From NCBI GenBank assembly GCA_012728915.1, contig JAAYEC010000032.1:1-38696 (forward strand): a stretch of 38,696 nt of DNA, given 5' to 3'. A program made the position numbers and the translations under genes. The notes under the pieces are model-generated. The model did no database searches. It was not told where the DNA came from and was given only the letters and a program-made list of their open reading frames with translations. Shown in pieces: positions 1-6,916 of this stretch; the first letter of the stretch is position 1, and the number at the start of each line of letters is the position of its first letter. The DNA is from Deltaproteobacteria bacterium (GTDB lineage: Bacteria > Desulfobacterota > Syntrophia > Syntrophales > UBA2192).

Positions 1-1944
1 GCCGTTGCGTTTCTGCAGGAGCTCGAGGAATTCGCGGGTCAACCCGTCGCGCACGGACGGGTCGATGGCATCGTAGAACACGGTGCCTGCCCCGGACTTG
101 AGCAGGTGATCCAGGACCTCGCCGGCCATCGCACAGCGGAACCGGACGCTGCCCTTCCATACCTTTACAACCGCAAGTCCTGCTTCGTCAACAAGACTCT
201 CCAGGTGGGCGCCGTCGCGGGGGAAATCGAAGGCGACCCGCCGGGTCAGGACGAGGGGATTGCGGGCGACAAGCGAGGAGAAGATCCCGAATTCCCTCTC
301 CGGGGAATTCTCCCGGTGGACGATCAGGGCCAGTTGCCCTCCCGGCGCAAGGGCCTGTGCCACGCCGGCAAAGAAGGGGCGCAGGGGGACGTACCCCAGC
401 ACCCACGAGGTAAAGACAACATCGAGGCCCCGCAGCCCACCCAGGGTCTCCACGGCGTCTCCGTGAACGAACTGCACGTTTTCGATCCTATGGCCTGCCA
501 GGCGCACGCGCGCCGCATCGAGCATGCCCTCGGAGATGTCGGCGGCGACGACCCTTCCTCCCCGGTTGAGTTTCCGCGCCAGCAGCGCCGTGCCGAACCC
601 CGAGCCGCACCCCGCCTCGAAGACCGTCTCCGAACCGCCGAGGTTCAATTTTCCGACAAGGTCCCGTACGGGCTTTCCCGCCCCGGTCAGCCAGAAATCG
701 TCATACTCGCCGTGGATGCGGTCGTAGGCCTCGGCCAGCTCGGGGTTGCCGGCCGAGGGGCCTCGGCTTTGCCGGATCCTGTAAAAGCGGGGCAGGGCGT
801 GTCGGGCGGGCAGACGGTCCCGGCAGATCGACTCGGAGGCCTCCGGGCCCAGGGGCAGGGACCCTCCGTCGATGCATCCGGCCAGGGTTCGGCCCACGCA
901 GGACGGCCGAGGACGGACAAAACAGCGTCCCATGCGATCGAGGATGTCTCCCAGCGGCTCGCGCGACACATTGCCGAAGGACAGGGGGACGAGATTGCAA
1001 GGGCACAGTTCGCCGCTTCCGTCGATGTAGATGTATGTGAGACCGGCGCCGCACCCGAAGGCGTCCCTGCCTTCGAGGTATGCGAAGGTGGACAGGACGG
1101 GCAGGTCGTCGCGACGGGCGACTTCGAGCTGGTATTCGACGATGCGCCTGCGCTCGGACGGGGTCAGGACGACGTCGCTGCGGCCCGCGATCCGGCCGGT
1201 CGGGCAGGGCTCGAGGAGGTGAACCTCCAGGGCGCCCGCGTCTCGGGCATGGAGCAGGAAATCGAAAAAGCGCCTCCGCTCGAGGAACTCGCGCCTCGCA
1301 ACGGAGACGACATAGGGGTACAGCCCCGCCGCGCCTGCCGAGGCCAGGGCATCCAGGGCGATCCGGAAGGCGTCCTTCCGCCCCCTCAGCCTGTTGTGCT
1401 CGGCCGCGTCGGCGCTGTCGAGGCTGATGCCCACGGCGAAGACGCCGCTCTCCCGGAGCCTGCGCGCCCGTTCAGGCGTCAGGCCCTCGCCCGTCGTCCC
1501 CAGCGTGATGAAGGACCGCGCGTCGAAGCAGCGGCAGATCTCCTCGAGATCCTCCCGAAGCAGCGGCTCGCCCCCCGTGAGCGTCACCGCAACGGCCCCC
1601 CGGGCCTGCAGTTGCGCAGCCAGGGAACGGAACACCTCCAGTGGGAGGTCCTTCCGGCTGCGGCCCGCGTTGTAGCAATGCCAGCAGCGGAAACGGCAGC
1701 GGTTGGTCACGGCAAGGGTGACGGAGTAGAGGCGCCCGGCATCGTCCCCGAGAAAGCGGTCCAGAAGGTTCTCGAAGGCGCGGCCGGGGTAAGGCGGAAA
1801 CTGCGTGTTGATGACCCGCAGGCTCCCGAAGGGAATGACCTTCTCGCCCGCCAGGTAGGTCTTGAGAAAGGAGGCCACGCGGGGGTGCAGCTTCGTCAGC
1901 GGCGGACGTGATGCAATCTCCTCGAAGAACTCATCTCCACGCAT
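1..1944 (-). CDS. radical SAM/SPASM protein fused to a class I SAM methyltransferase (3' end outside window)
   Basis: The frame is open from an ATG at 1944 to the left edge (648 codons, no stop), so the C-terminus is missing. Residues ~75-300 form a radical SAM domain with the cluster motif C83-x3-C87-x2-C90 (CRFRCWHC) and the SAM-contact motif GGEP at 124-127. Further Cys residues (FGCGAG, then ELCPCN) look like a SPASM/Twitch auxiliary cluster region. From about residue 390 a second domain begins with a Rossmann methyltransferase motif I (VFEAGCGSGFG), a following acidic loop (VVAADIS) and a post-motif region (LAPGGQLALIV). A GGAG lies 12 nt upstream of the ATG; an in-frame ATG at 1986 lacks a visible ribosome site. 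The substrate is unknown: a fusion of two SAM-using domains suggests peptide or small-molecule maturation, but this is inference. Identity of both domains is well supported. Confidence 0.85.
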   Translation of the reverse strand, partial: MRGDEFFEEIASRPPLTKLHPRVASFLKTYLAGEKVIPFGSLRVINTQFPPYPGRAFENLLDRFLGDDAGRLYSVTLAVTNRCRFRCWHCYNAGRSRKDLPLEVFRSLAAQLQARGAVAVTLTGGEPLLREDLEEICRCFDARSFITLGTTGEGLTPERARRLRESGVFAVGISLDSADAAEHNRLRGRKDAFRIALDALASAGAAGLYPYVVSVARREFLERRRFFDFLLHARDAGALEVHLLEPCPTGRIAGRSDVVLTPSERRRIVEYQLEVARRDDLPVLSTFAYLEGRDAFGCGAGLTYIYIDGSGELCPCNLVPLSFGNVSREPLGDILDRMGRCFVRPRPSCVGRTLAGCIDGGSLPLGPEASESICRDRLPARHALPRFYRIRQSRGPSAGNPELAEAYDRIHGEYDDFWLTGAGKPVRDLVGKLNLGGSETVFEAGCGSGFGTALLARKLNRGGRVVAADISEGMLDAARVRLAGHRIENVQFVHGDAVETLGGLRGLDVVFTSWVLGYVPLRPFFAGVAQALAPGGQLALIVHRENSPEREFGIFSSLVARNPLVLTRRVAFDFPRDGAHLESLVDEAGLAVVKVWKGSVRFRCAMAGEVLDHLLKSGAGTVFYDAIDPSVRDGLTREFLELLQKRNG

Positions 1945-2140
1945 CGTGAGGTTCCGCTCCCGCCTACGCCGGACCAGCCCGGGCATCGAAATTCGAGACG
2001 GCGCGAACTGCAACAATCGGCCCCGTCCTTTCCGCAAAACGCGGGGCGGGGCGCTGTTTCGTCGGCATCCGAAAGACCGTCCAAAGAGCAGCGGGCAGGC
2101 CTGCCCCCCATTCTTCATGCGGCCTTTCTGGATTGCCGTC

Positions 2141-2335
2141 TCAGTCTTTCTTCGTCACTTTCACCATGATGCTCTTGCAGCACTCCGCATTCTTGATCAG
2201 GAATGCATCAGGTTTTTCCATGATCTGGTACTGACCGTTGGACTCGATGACGAGATCGTCGCGGGTGAGCCCTTCTGTCTTGTTGACGATCATGAAGCGC
2301 CCGATGGGGATTCCGCCTTCTTTAAGAACGGCCAT
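2141..2335 (-). CDS. small hypothetical protein, 64 aa
   Basis: The 64-residue product was not recognised. It begins MAVLKEGG and is preceded by a strong ribosome site (GAAAGGAGAG, 5-6 nt before the ATG), which is the main argument that it is translated. The sequence is soluble, mildly basic at the C-terminus (KVTKKD), and has a Cys pair (AECCKS) near residue 52; there is no signal peptide or membrane segment. It is followed about 200 nt downstream by the radical SAM gene on the same strand. Small proteins beside radical SAM/SPASM enzymes are sometimes peptide substrates, and the CC pair makes this worth considering, but nothing in the sequence proves it. Confidence 0.6.
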   Translation of the reverse strand: MAVLKEGGIPIGRFMIVNKTEGLTRDDLVIESNGQYQIMEKPDAFLIKNAECCKSIMVKVTKKD

Positions 2336-2438
2336 GGTCTCTCTCCTTTCAATATCGTTTATTTCGTTCTCTTCGTTTGTTTCGATCGGAAGAGTGACTG
2401 ATGAAAAGATAACGAACGAAGATTGCCGCGGCGCTATG

Positions 2439-2578
2439 CCCCTCCTGATGAACAGCGCTGAGGATCATTGCGGTGAGCCGAAGCCCCGAGCGAAGCGTGG
2501 GGGGAAGCGAAGCAATCTCGATCATTTCACACGGAATTGCCGCGTCGGGCTCACGCCGTTCTCGCAATGACGGGCCTT
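2439..2578. repeat. REP-like imperfect palindromic intergenic repeat
   Basis: This stretch carries the halves GGATCATTGCGG... and ...TTCTCGCAATGACG, with GAAGCGAAGCAATCTC and GAATTGCCGCGTCGGGCT between them. They can fold back on each other as a long imperfect hairpin. Its left part (2439-2470) resembles the sequence at 19330-19362: both contain GTGAACAGC/ATGAACAGC followed by TTGAGG or CTGAGG and TCAT. This pattern of CATTGC/GCAATG palindromes is familiar from intergenic repeats of several anaerobe genomes. No open frame with a ribosome site is seen here. Confidence 0.55.
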
Positions 2579-2667
2579 TGTAAAAACCCCCTCAATCCCC
2601 CCTGGAGGAAGTGTCCTGAGGACGGATGCCGGAATCGGGAAACCTGCCTGATGTTTCTTCTCTGCCC

Positions 2668-2727
2668 TGACTTCCGATCTTCCCAGCTTCTTAATTTCAT
2701 GGTCTCAGGCATGGGACCCTGCCCGCT
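2668..2727 (-). repeat. direct repeat copy 1 (60 bp) with internal hairpin
   Basis: This unit recurs 91 bp downstream at 2759-2818 with only a few changes. It contains TTCCGATCTTCC and CAGCTTCTTAA, then an inverted repeat GGTCTCA-GGCA-TGGGACC, where the second arm has one mismatch relative to copy 2. The reverse complement contains GGAAGATCGGAAG, which recurs at 24067-24079 and 28049-28061. Confidence 0.75.
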
Positions 2728-2758
2728 GGTCACTGTTTGATGCTGCCCTTTCCTTTCC

Positions 2759-2818
2759 TGACTTCCGATCTTCCCAGCTTCTTAACTTCATGGTCTCAGG
2801 CATGAGACCCTGCTCGCT
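2759..2818 (-). repeat. direct repeat copy 2 (60 bp) with perfect hairpin, touching a stop codon
   Basis: Near-identical to 2668-2727. The hairpin arms GGTCTCA and TGAGACC (2792-2809) are perfect with a GGCA loop. The unit ends inside the stop codon of the DUF2284 gene (2817-2819), so it would form the first structure of that gene's 3' untranslated region on the minus strand. Possible roles are transcript end protection or attenuation; there is no U-run typical of an intrinsic terminator. Confidence 0.75.
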
Positions 2819-3422
2819 AGAGCAGTATAAGGCCCGTCCACGTCACCTTGTCCTGTACGGGGAAGCGCAGCAGGGGCAGCTTTGCCTTTTCGAGCGTGCC
2901 GATGACGTCGATGCCCATGGCCTCCATGGATGGCCTGGCCCGGAAGGGATGACGGCAGTGGCCCTCGGGTTCCAGAGCGATGCAGGTCTCGCAGAGCCTG
3001 CAGCAGCCCCCGATGAGACCCGTGGCGAAGCGGTAGCCGGCCTCGAAGCAGAGCCTCTCGCCAAGGTTGATGAGTTCATGAAGTACCCGCGCGGGGTCGA
3101 AGACAGCCCGCGTCCTCCCTTTTGCTTTCCTATGCAGGGGCACGCTCAGCTGTACGATAAGCGCCCTGTCGTAGCGGGCGAGGGCGTCCCGAAAATCCGC
3201 TACAGACGGAAGGTAAGGCGGGCACATGAGGTTCTTGCCGTAGGAGTCGCAGATGGGAACCTGGCACTTGAGGCGCACGCGCTCGTCGACGATCACATCG
3301 GCGGCCTTGATGACCCGGACCTCGGAGGCGCCCTTCTTCTTGAGGGTGTCGATGACCCTGCTGAGGCGCGGAGCCGGTTTCTGCGCGGGGTTTTTGGCCG
3401 GCGTCTTCGATGACTCTTTCAA
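2817..3422 (-). CDS. DUF2284 family metal-binding protein
   Basis: The 201-residue product has the DUF2284 hallmark CDSYGKNLMCPPYLP (about residues 58-72), followed by a second Cys cluster in GGCCRLCETC and GHCRHPF. The cysteines most probably bind an Fe-S cluster or another metal; the family's reaction is not known. The N-terminus (about 20 residues) is rich in Lys, Pro and Ala and looks unstructured. The first codon is TTG at 3422, chosen because AAGGA sits 7 nt upstream; no ATG alternative keeps the conserved region with a ribosome site. The gene lies 99 bp downstream of the M24 peptidase on the same strand and may be cotranscribed. Its stop codon overlaps a hairpin repeat. Confidence 0.85.
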   Translation of the reverse strand: MKESSKTPAKNPAQKPAPRLSRVIDTLKKKGASEVRVIKAADVIVDERVRLKCQVPICDSYGKNLMCPPYLPSVADFRDALARYDRALIVQLSVPLHRKAKGRTRAVFDPARVLHELINLGERLCFEAGYRFATGLIGGCCRLCETCIALEPEGHCRHPFRARPSMEAMGIDVIGTLEKAKLPLLRFPVQDKVTWTGLILL

Positions 3423-3521
3423 ATGGAGTTCCTTTCCTGCGGGGATATCGGAAGATCCCCCTGCGCCCCCTCTGCCGACGGAGAGGACCGCAGGGAATCC
3501 GGATGCTCATCCCGGCCCTGG

Positions 3522-4706
3522 TCAGATTTTCACGCCGTATCCGCTCTTCGTCAGCTTCTCGGCGCCGTTCTCCGTGACGAGGAACACGTCCTCCACCCCC
3601 ACGACCCCTTCACCCGGAAAGGTGAACTTGGGCTCCAGGGCAAGGACGTTGCCGGGAACGAGGATGGCCTTCCCGTTGCGCGAGATGACGGGCGGTTCGT
3701 CCAGCTCGAGGCCGAGGCCGTGGCCGCAGAAACCGGCCTTGTCGTTGCCGTAGCCCATGAAATGGGCAAGGAGGTTCTTCTTCTCGGCGAGCTTCTCCGC
3801 CTTGAGGTACAGCTCGCTGACGACGACCCCGGGATGAACGGCGCCGGCCAGGACCTGGAGGATCTCGAGGGACTCCCGGTAGGCAACCTCCATCTTCTCG
3901 GGAAGCCTTCCCAGCGAGAAGGTTCGCGTGATGTCCGCGTTGTAGCCGCCGACCGTGGCGGCCATGTCGACGACAACGGGCTCGTGGCGGGCGATGACCC
4001 GGTGGCCGGCGCCGGCAGGCAGGGCAAGACTTGTCCCGTAGCCGCCCTCGGTCGTGTCCACGAAGGCGGGCTCGGCGGCGGACGCCCCCGAGACGACGGG
4101 CCCCCAGTAGCACTCCGCGTTGAAGCCCCGCATGCGGACGTAGCCCTGGTGGCCCCTCATGCGGGCGGCCATCTCGATCCGTGCCGAGAGCTCGAGCTCC
4201 GTCATGCCCTCCCGGATCGACTCGCGAGCCACGCGCATCATGTGATCGCCGAGCTTTGCCGACTGCCGGATGATCGCGATCTCGAAAGGGGACTTGACGG
4301 AGCGGATGCCCTGGATCACAGGCGAGACATCAACGATCTCCGCCGGTTTCAGGGCCTCCATGTAGCGTGCATACTGGTTGACGGGCAGGATGTCGAGCTC
4401 CATGCCGAGTCGCCTGAATCTGCGGTAGCCCTTGTCGGCCAGCACGCCGGCAAGCTCTCGCGTATTGCGGGCGTTGAAGAGGTGTTCGAGGGAGGTCTCC
4501 GAACGGACGCGGTTGGGGTTCTTCCGGATGAAGAGGATGGGGTGGCCGTCGGAGGGTACGAAGAGCCAGCCCTGGGGGACCGTGCCGGTGAAGTAGTACA
4601 GGTCGGCGTTCTGGACAATGAGCGCCCCCTCGACCTTCGCCTCGGACAGGCGCGCCTGCAGGGCCTTGATCCGGCGGTCGAGCTCCTCCTTCGGCGTTTT
4701 CTGCAT
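3522..4706 (-). CDS. M24 family metallopeptidase (Xaa-Pro aminopeptidase-like)
   Basis: The protein (394 aa) has the two-part layout of prolidase/aminopeptidase P enzymes: an N-terminal creatinase-type domain (to about residue 150) and a C-terminal pita-bread domain. The five dimetal ligands of M24 peptidases are visible in order: Asp in VVVDMAAT, Asp in NADITRTF, His in GHGLGLELDEPP, Glu in LALEPKF and Glu in GVEDVF. It probably cleaves X-Pro bonds of peptides in the cytoplasm; some family members act on other amides, so the substrate is not fixed. An in-frame codon at 4754 would add 16 residues, but the ATG at 4706 has GGAGG just before it (4 nt spacing, rather short). A small palindromic repeat overlaps the longer form's start region. 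CobO lies upstream on the same strand. Confidence 0.9.
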   Translation of the reverse strand: MQKTPKEELDRRIKALQARLSEAKVEGALIVQNADLYYFTGTVPQGWLFVPSDGHPILFIRKNPNRVRSETSLEHLFNARNTRELAGVLADKGYRRFRRLGMELDILPVNQYARYMEALKPAEIVDVSPVIQGIRSVKSPFEIAIIRQSAKLGDHMMRVARESIREGMTELELSARIEMAARMRGHQGYVRMRGFNAECYWGPVVSGASAAEPAFVDTTEGGYGTSLALPAGAGHRVIARHEPVVVDMAATVGGYNADITRTFSLGRLPEKMEVAYRESLEILQVLAGAVHPGVVVSELYLKAEKLAEKKNLLAHFMGYGNDKAGFCGHGLGLELDEPPVISRNGKAILVPGNVLALEPKFTFPGEGVVGVEDVFLVTENGAEKLTKSGYGVKI

Positions 4707-4752
4707 GCAGCCTCCGGGATCGGGTTTCCGGTTCCGCGCGATGACGAACGTC

Positions 4753-4784
4753 ACCCTCGTTGCCCTTTTTCAAAGGGGACCCCT
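4753..4784. repeat. CCCTTTTTCAAAGGGG-type palindromic repeat
   Basis: A G/C-rich element with the palindromic core CCCTTTTTCAAAGGGG, between cobO and the M24 peptidase. Related elements occur at 5393-5426 and 19419-19455. Confidence 0.5.
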
Positions 4785-4790
4785 GCACCG

Positions 4791-5348
4791 CTAGAACTCT
4801 ATTCCGGCTCGCTCCTTGATGCCCTGCGCGTAATGGTGCTTGATCTCCCTCACCTCGCTCACCGTGTCGGCAATTTCGATGATCGCCTTCGGGGCGTAAC
4901 GGCCCGTGAGGATGACGTCGACGCCTGCGGGCTTGTGTCTGAGCATGGAGACCACGCTGTCGACGGGGACAAGGCCGAAGTCCATGGCCACGTTGACCTC
5001 GTCGAGGATCACCAGGTCGTACTCGCCGGAGAGAATGGCGTTGCGGGCCAAATCGAGCCCCTGCCCGGCGAGTTCCACGTCCACGGGCGCGGGGTTGCCG
5101 CGCATGACGAAGCTGTCCAGCCCGCAGAGGCGCACCGTGAGGTTGGGAAGGCACTGCTCGGCGCAGAGGACTTCGCCGTACTTGCGGCCCTTCATGAACT
5201 GGATGACGAGGACCTTCTTGCCGTGGCCCAGCGCGCGCAGGGCCTGCCCGAGGGCCGCCGTGGTCTTGCCCTTGCCGTCGCCCGTGAAGACCATGATGAG
5301 TCCGCGGCTGTACTTGGCGAGGGTTTCTTCGATGGGATCCTGGGTCAT
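4791..5348 (-). CDS. cobO: cob(I)yrinic acid a,c-diamide adenosyltransferase (CobO/BtuR type)
   Basis: The enzyme transfers the 5'-deoxyadenosyl group of ATP to Co(I) corrinoids to give adenosylcobalamin. The product (185 aa from the ATG at 5348) has the family P-loop GDGKGKT (residues 23-29), the following AALGQALRA helix, the FMKGRKYGE segment, and the Walker-B-like LVILDEVN, all typical of CobA/CobO/BtuR. The start was chosen because GGAGG lies 6 nt upstream; a start 66 nt further up would add an unrelated leader. It lies just downstream of the B12-dependent mutase/MeaB operon but is separated from it by a strong terminator, so it needs its own promoter (not clearly seen). The context fits supply of the mutase cofactor. 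No B12 riboswitch was found upstream. Confidence 0.93.
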   Translation of the reverse strand: MTQDPIEETLAKYSRGLIMVFTGDGKGKTTAALGQALRALGHGKKVLVIQFMKGRKYGEVLCAEQCLPNLTVRLCGLDSFVMRGNPAPVDVELAGQGLDLARNAILSGEYDLVILDEVNVAMDFGLVPVDSVVSMLRHKPAGVDVILTGRYAPKAIIEIADTVSEVREIKHHYAQGIKERAGIEF

Positions 5349-5392
5349 GGAATCCTCCGGGAGACGGGGTCCAGGAAAAATGGATGCTGCAC

Positions 5393-5426
5393 AATCCCCC
5401 CTGCCCCTTTTCAAGGGAGGGCATTT
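5393..5426. repeat. CCCCTTTTCAAGGG-type palindromic repeat
   Basis: Contains AATCCCCCCTGCCCC followed by TTTTCAAGGGAGGGCA, an imperfect palindrome of the same kind as 4753-4784. It lies in the leader between the terminator of the mutase operon and cobO. Confidence 0.5.
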
Positions 5427-5443
5427 ATGGGAAAAACAGGATG

Positions 5444-5487
5444 AAAAAGCCCGGGAGGCCGTTGTGGGCGGCCGTCCCGGGCTTTTC
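5444..5487 (-). terminator. strong intrinsic terminator after meaB
   Basis: The arms AAAAGCCCGGGA (5445-5456) and TCCCGGGCTTTT (5475-5486) are perfectly complementary, with a GGCC/GGCC inner stem. On the minus strand the stem is followed by CTTTTTCAT. It lies 20 bp beyond the meaB stop codon and ends the mutase operon; the plus-strand side has a short T-run as well. Confidence 0.85.
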
Positions 5488-5506
5488 GATCAGTTCACGG
5501 CCTCGA

Positions 5507-6478
5507 TCACAGGCACCCCTCCAGGTACCGCTTGGCGATGTCCTCGGCCACGGAATAGGGATCGACCTCCTTCTTCATCACCCTGTCGATCATCCCTTCC
5601 ATTTCGCCGCTGCCGATGAGCTTCTGGAGGACCGGCTCGAGGATACATGCCCGGATGGCCTCGTTGAGCTCGACCGCGGCCTTGCGGCGCATCCTGCTGC
5701 CGATCATGTCCTTCTGGACGAGGTGCTGGTGATGTTCCTCGATCTTGTTGGCGATGTCTTCCAGCGCCTTGTTGAACCCTGTGGGCTCGAAGGCGCTTTC
5801 TACTTTCATGATGGGCGGCCGCCAGCCCCCCTGGAAGGAGGACGGCGGGGCCATGTCGAGCATCGCCATCAGCTCTCGCGAGAGCTTGGAGGATCCCTCG
5901 CGGTCGGCCTTGTTGACGACGAATATGTCGGCGATCTCGAGGATGCCCGCCTTGATCGCCTGAATCTCGTCCCCCATGCCCGGAACGAGCACCACGAGGA
6001 CCGTGTGGGAGTGGTTGATGATGTCCACCTCCTGCTGGCCCGTACCGACGGTCTCGACGATGACGATGTCCTTGCCCAGGACATCCATCACGTGGATGGC
6101 GTCACCCACGGCCTTCGCGAGGCCGCCCAGGGCCCCGCGCGTGGCAAGGCTCCGGACGAACACACCCGGGTCCTCGGCGTGGCGCTGCATGCGGATGCGG
6201 TCACCGAGAATGGCGCCCCCCGTGAAGGGGCTGGTGGGATCGACGGCCAGCACACCGACGGTCTTGCCCTTTTTACGGAACATGTCGATGAGGCCGTCGG
6301 TCAGCGTGCTCTTTCCAGCGCCCGGCGAGCCGGTGAGGCCGATGACGTGCGCCTTCCCCGTGAGCGGGAAGAGGTGCTTGATGGTGGTCTTCGCCTCGGG
6401 GATGCGATCTTCCAGATTACGGATGAGGCGAGAGGCGGCGCGAACGTCGCCGTCCTTGATCTTCTTTGTGGTTTCCAT
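5507..6478 (-). CDS. meaB: methylmalonyl-CoA mutase-associated GTPase MeaB
   Basis: MeaB is a G3E-type P-loop GTPase that binds B12-dependent acyl-CoA mutases, gates transfer of adenosylcobalamin and protects the cofactor from inactivation. The 323-residue product has a Walker A GSPGAGKST (50-58), the DPTSPFTGGAILGDRIRM switch region, the family segment VETVGTGQQEVD, the base-recognition motif NKAD, and the C-terminal dimerisation helices. Length is usual for the family. Its ATG at 6478 follows the stop of the small mutase subunit by 15 nt, with AAGGA 9 nt upstream, so the three genes are one operon. Because the neighbouring mutase has isobutyryl-CoA-type residues, this MeaB may serve that enzyme rather than a methylmalonyl-CoA mutase. 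Confidence 0.95.
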   Translation of the reverse strand: METTKKIKDGDVRAASRLIRNLEDRIPEAKTTIKHLFPLTGKAHVIGLTGSPGAGKSTLTDGLIDMFRKKGKTVGVLAVDPTSPFTGGAILGDRIRMQRHAEDPGVFVRSLATRGALGGLAKAVGDAIHVMDVLGKDIVIVETVGTGQQEVDIINHSHTVLVVLVPGMGDEIQAIKAGILEIADIFVVNKADREGSSKLSRELMAMLDMAPPSSFQGGWRPPIMKVESAFEPTGFNKALEDIANKIEEHHQHLVQKDMIGSRMRRKAAVELNEAIRACILEPVLQKLIGSGEMEGMIDRVMKKEVDPYSVAEDIAKRYLEGCL

Positions 6479-6493
6479 TCCGGATGTCCTTCG

Positions 6494-6898
6494 CTAGTTT
6501 CTCGGCTTTACGTTTGTGTTGATCCAGTCGATGATCGACTCCAGGGTGGCGCCGGGCGTGAAGATCGCTTTCAGGCCGGCGTCGTACAGAAGCTGGAAGT
6601 CCTGGTCGGGGATGATGCCGCCGCCGATGACGGTGATGTCATCGACCCCTTTTTCCTTCATGAGCTTTGTGACGGCCGGGTAGAGGTAGCGGTGGGCCCC
6701 GGAGAGGCAGCTCAGCCCCAGCAGGTCCACGTCCTCCTGGATGACCGCCGATACGATCTGCTCGGGCGTCTGGTGACAGCCCGTGTAGATCACCTCGTAG
6801 CCGGCATCCCGGAAGCAGCGGGCCAGGACCCTGGCGCCGCGGTCGTGCCCGTCGAGACCCGGCTTCGCAACCATAACACGCAGTCTTTTCTCTGCCAT
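6494..6898 (-). CDS. B12-dependent acyl-CoA mutase small subunit (cobalamin-binding domain)
   Basis: This 134-residue protein is the free-standing B12-binding domain of a methylmalonyl/isobutyryl-CoA mutase. The base-off/His-on signature DxHxxG is present as D16-G-H18-D-R-G21; the family segments GLSCLSGAH and GGGIIPDQD contact the nucleotide tail of the cofactor. Length and organisation match McmA2 or IcmB proteins, where catalytic and cobalamin domains are separate chains. A strong AGGAGG precedes the ATG. The large subunit lies 18 bp upstream and meaB 15 bp downstream. The sequence of this domain does not by itself decide the substrate; that rests on the large subunit. Confidence 0.93.
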   Translation of the reverse strand: MAEKRLRVMVAKPGLDGHDRGARVLARCFRDAGYEVIYTGCHQTPEQIVSAVIQEDVDLLGLSCLSGAHRYLYPAVTKLMKEKGVDDITVIGGGIIPDQDFQLLYDAGLKAIFTPGATLESIIDWINTNVKPRN

Positions 6899-6916
6899 CG
6901 TCGTGTCCCCTCCTTC

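Noticed and set aside
4791-5506. B12 riboswitch before cobO or the mutase operon
   Set aside because: No B12-box-like sequence or fitting leader was found; the leader of cobO holds only a terminator and a palindromic repeat, and 8606-8702 shows no such motif.
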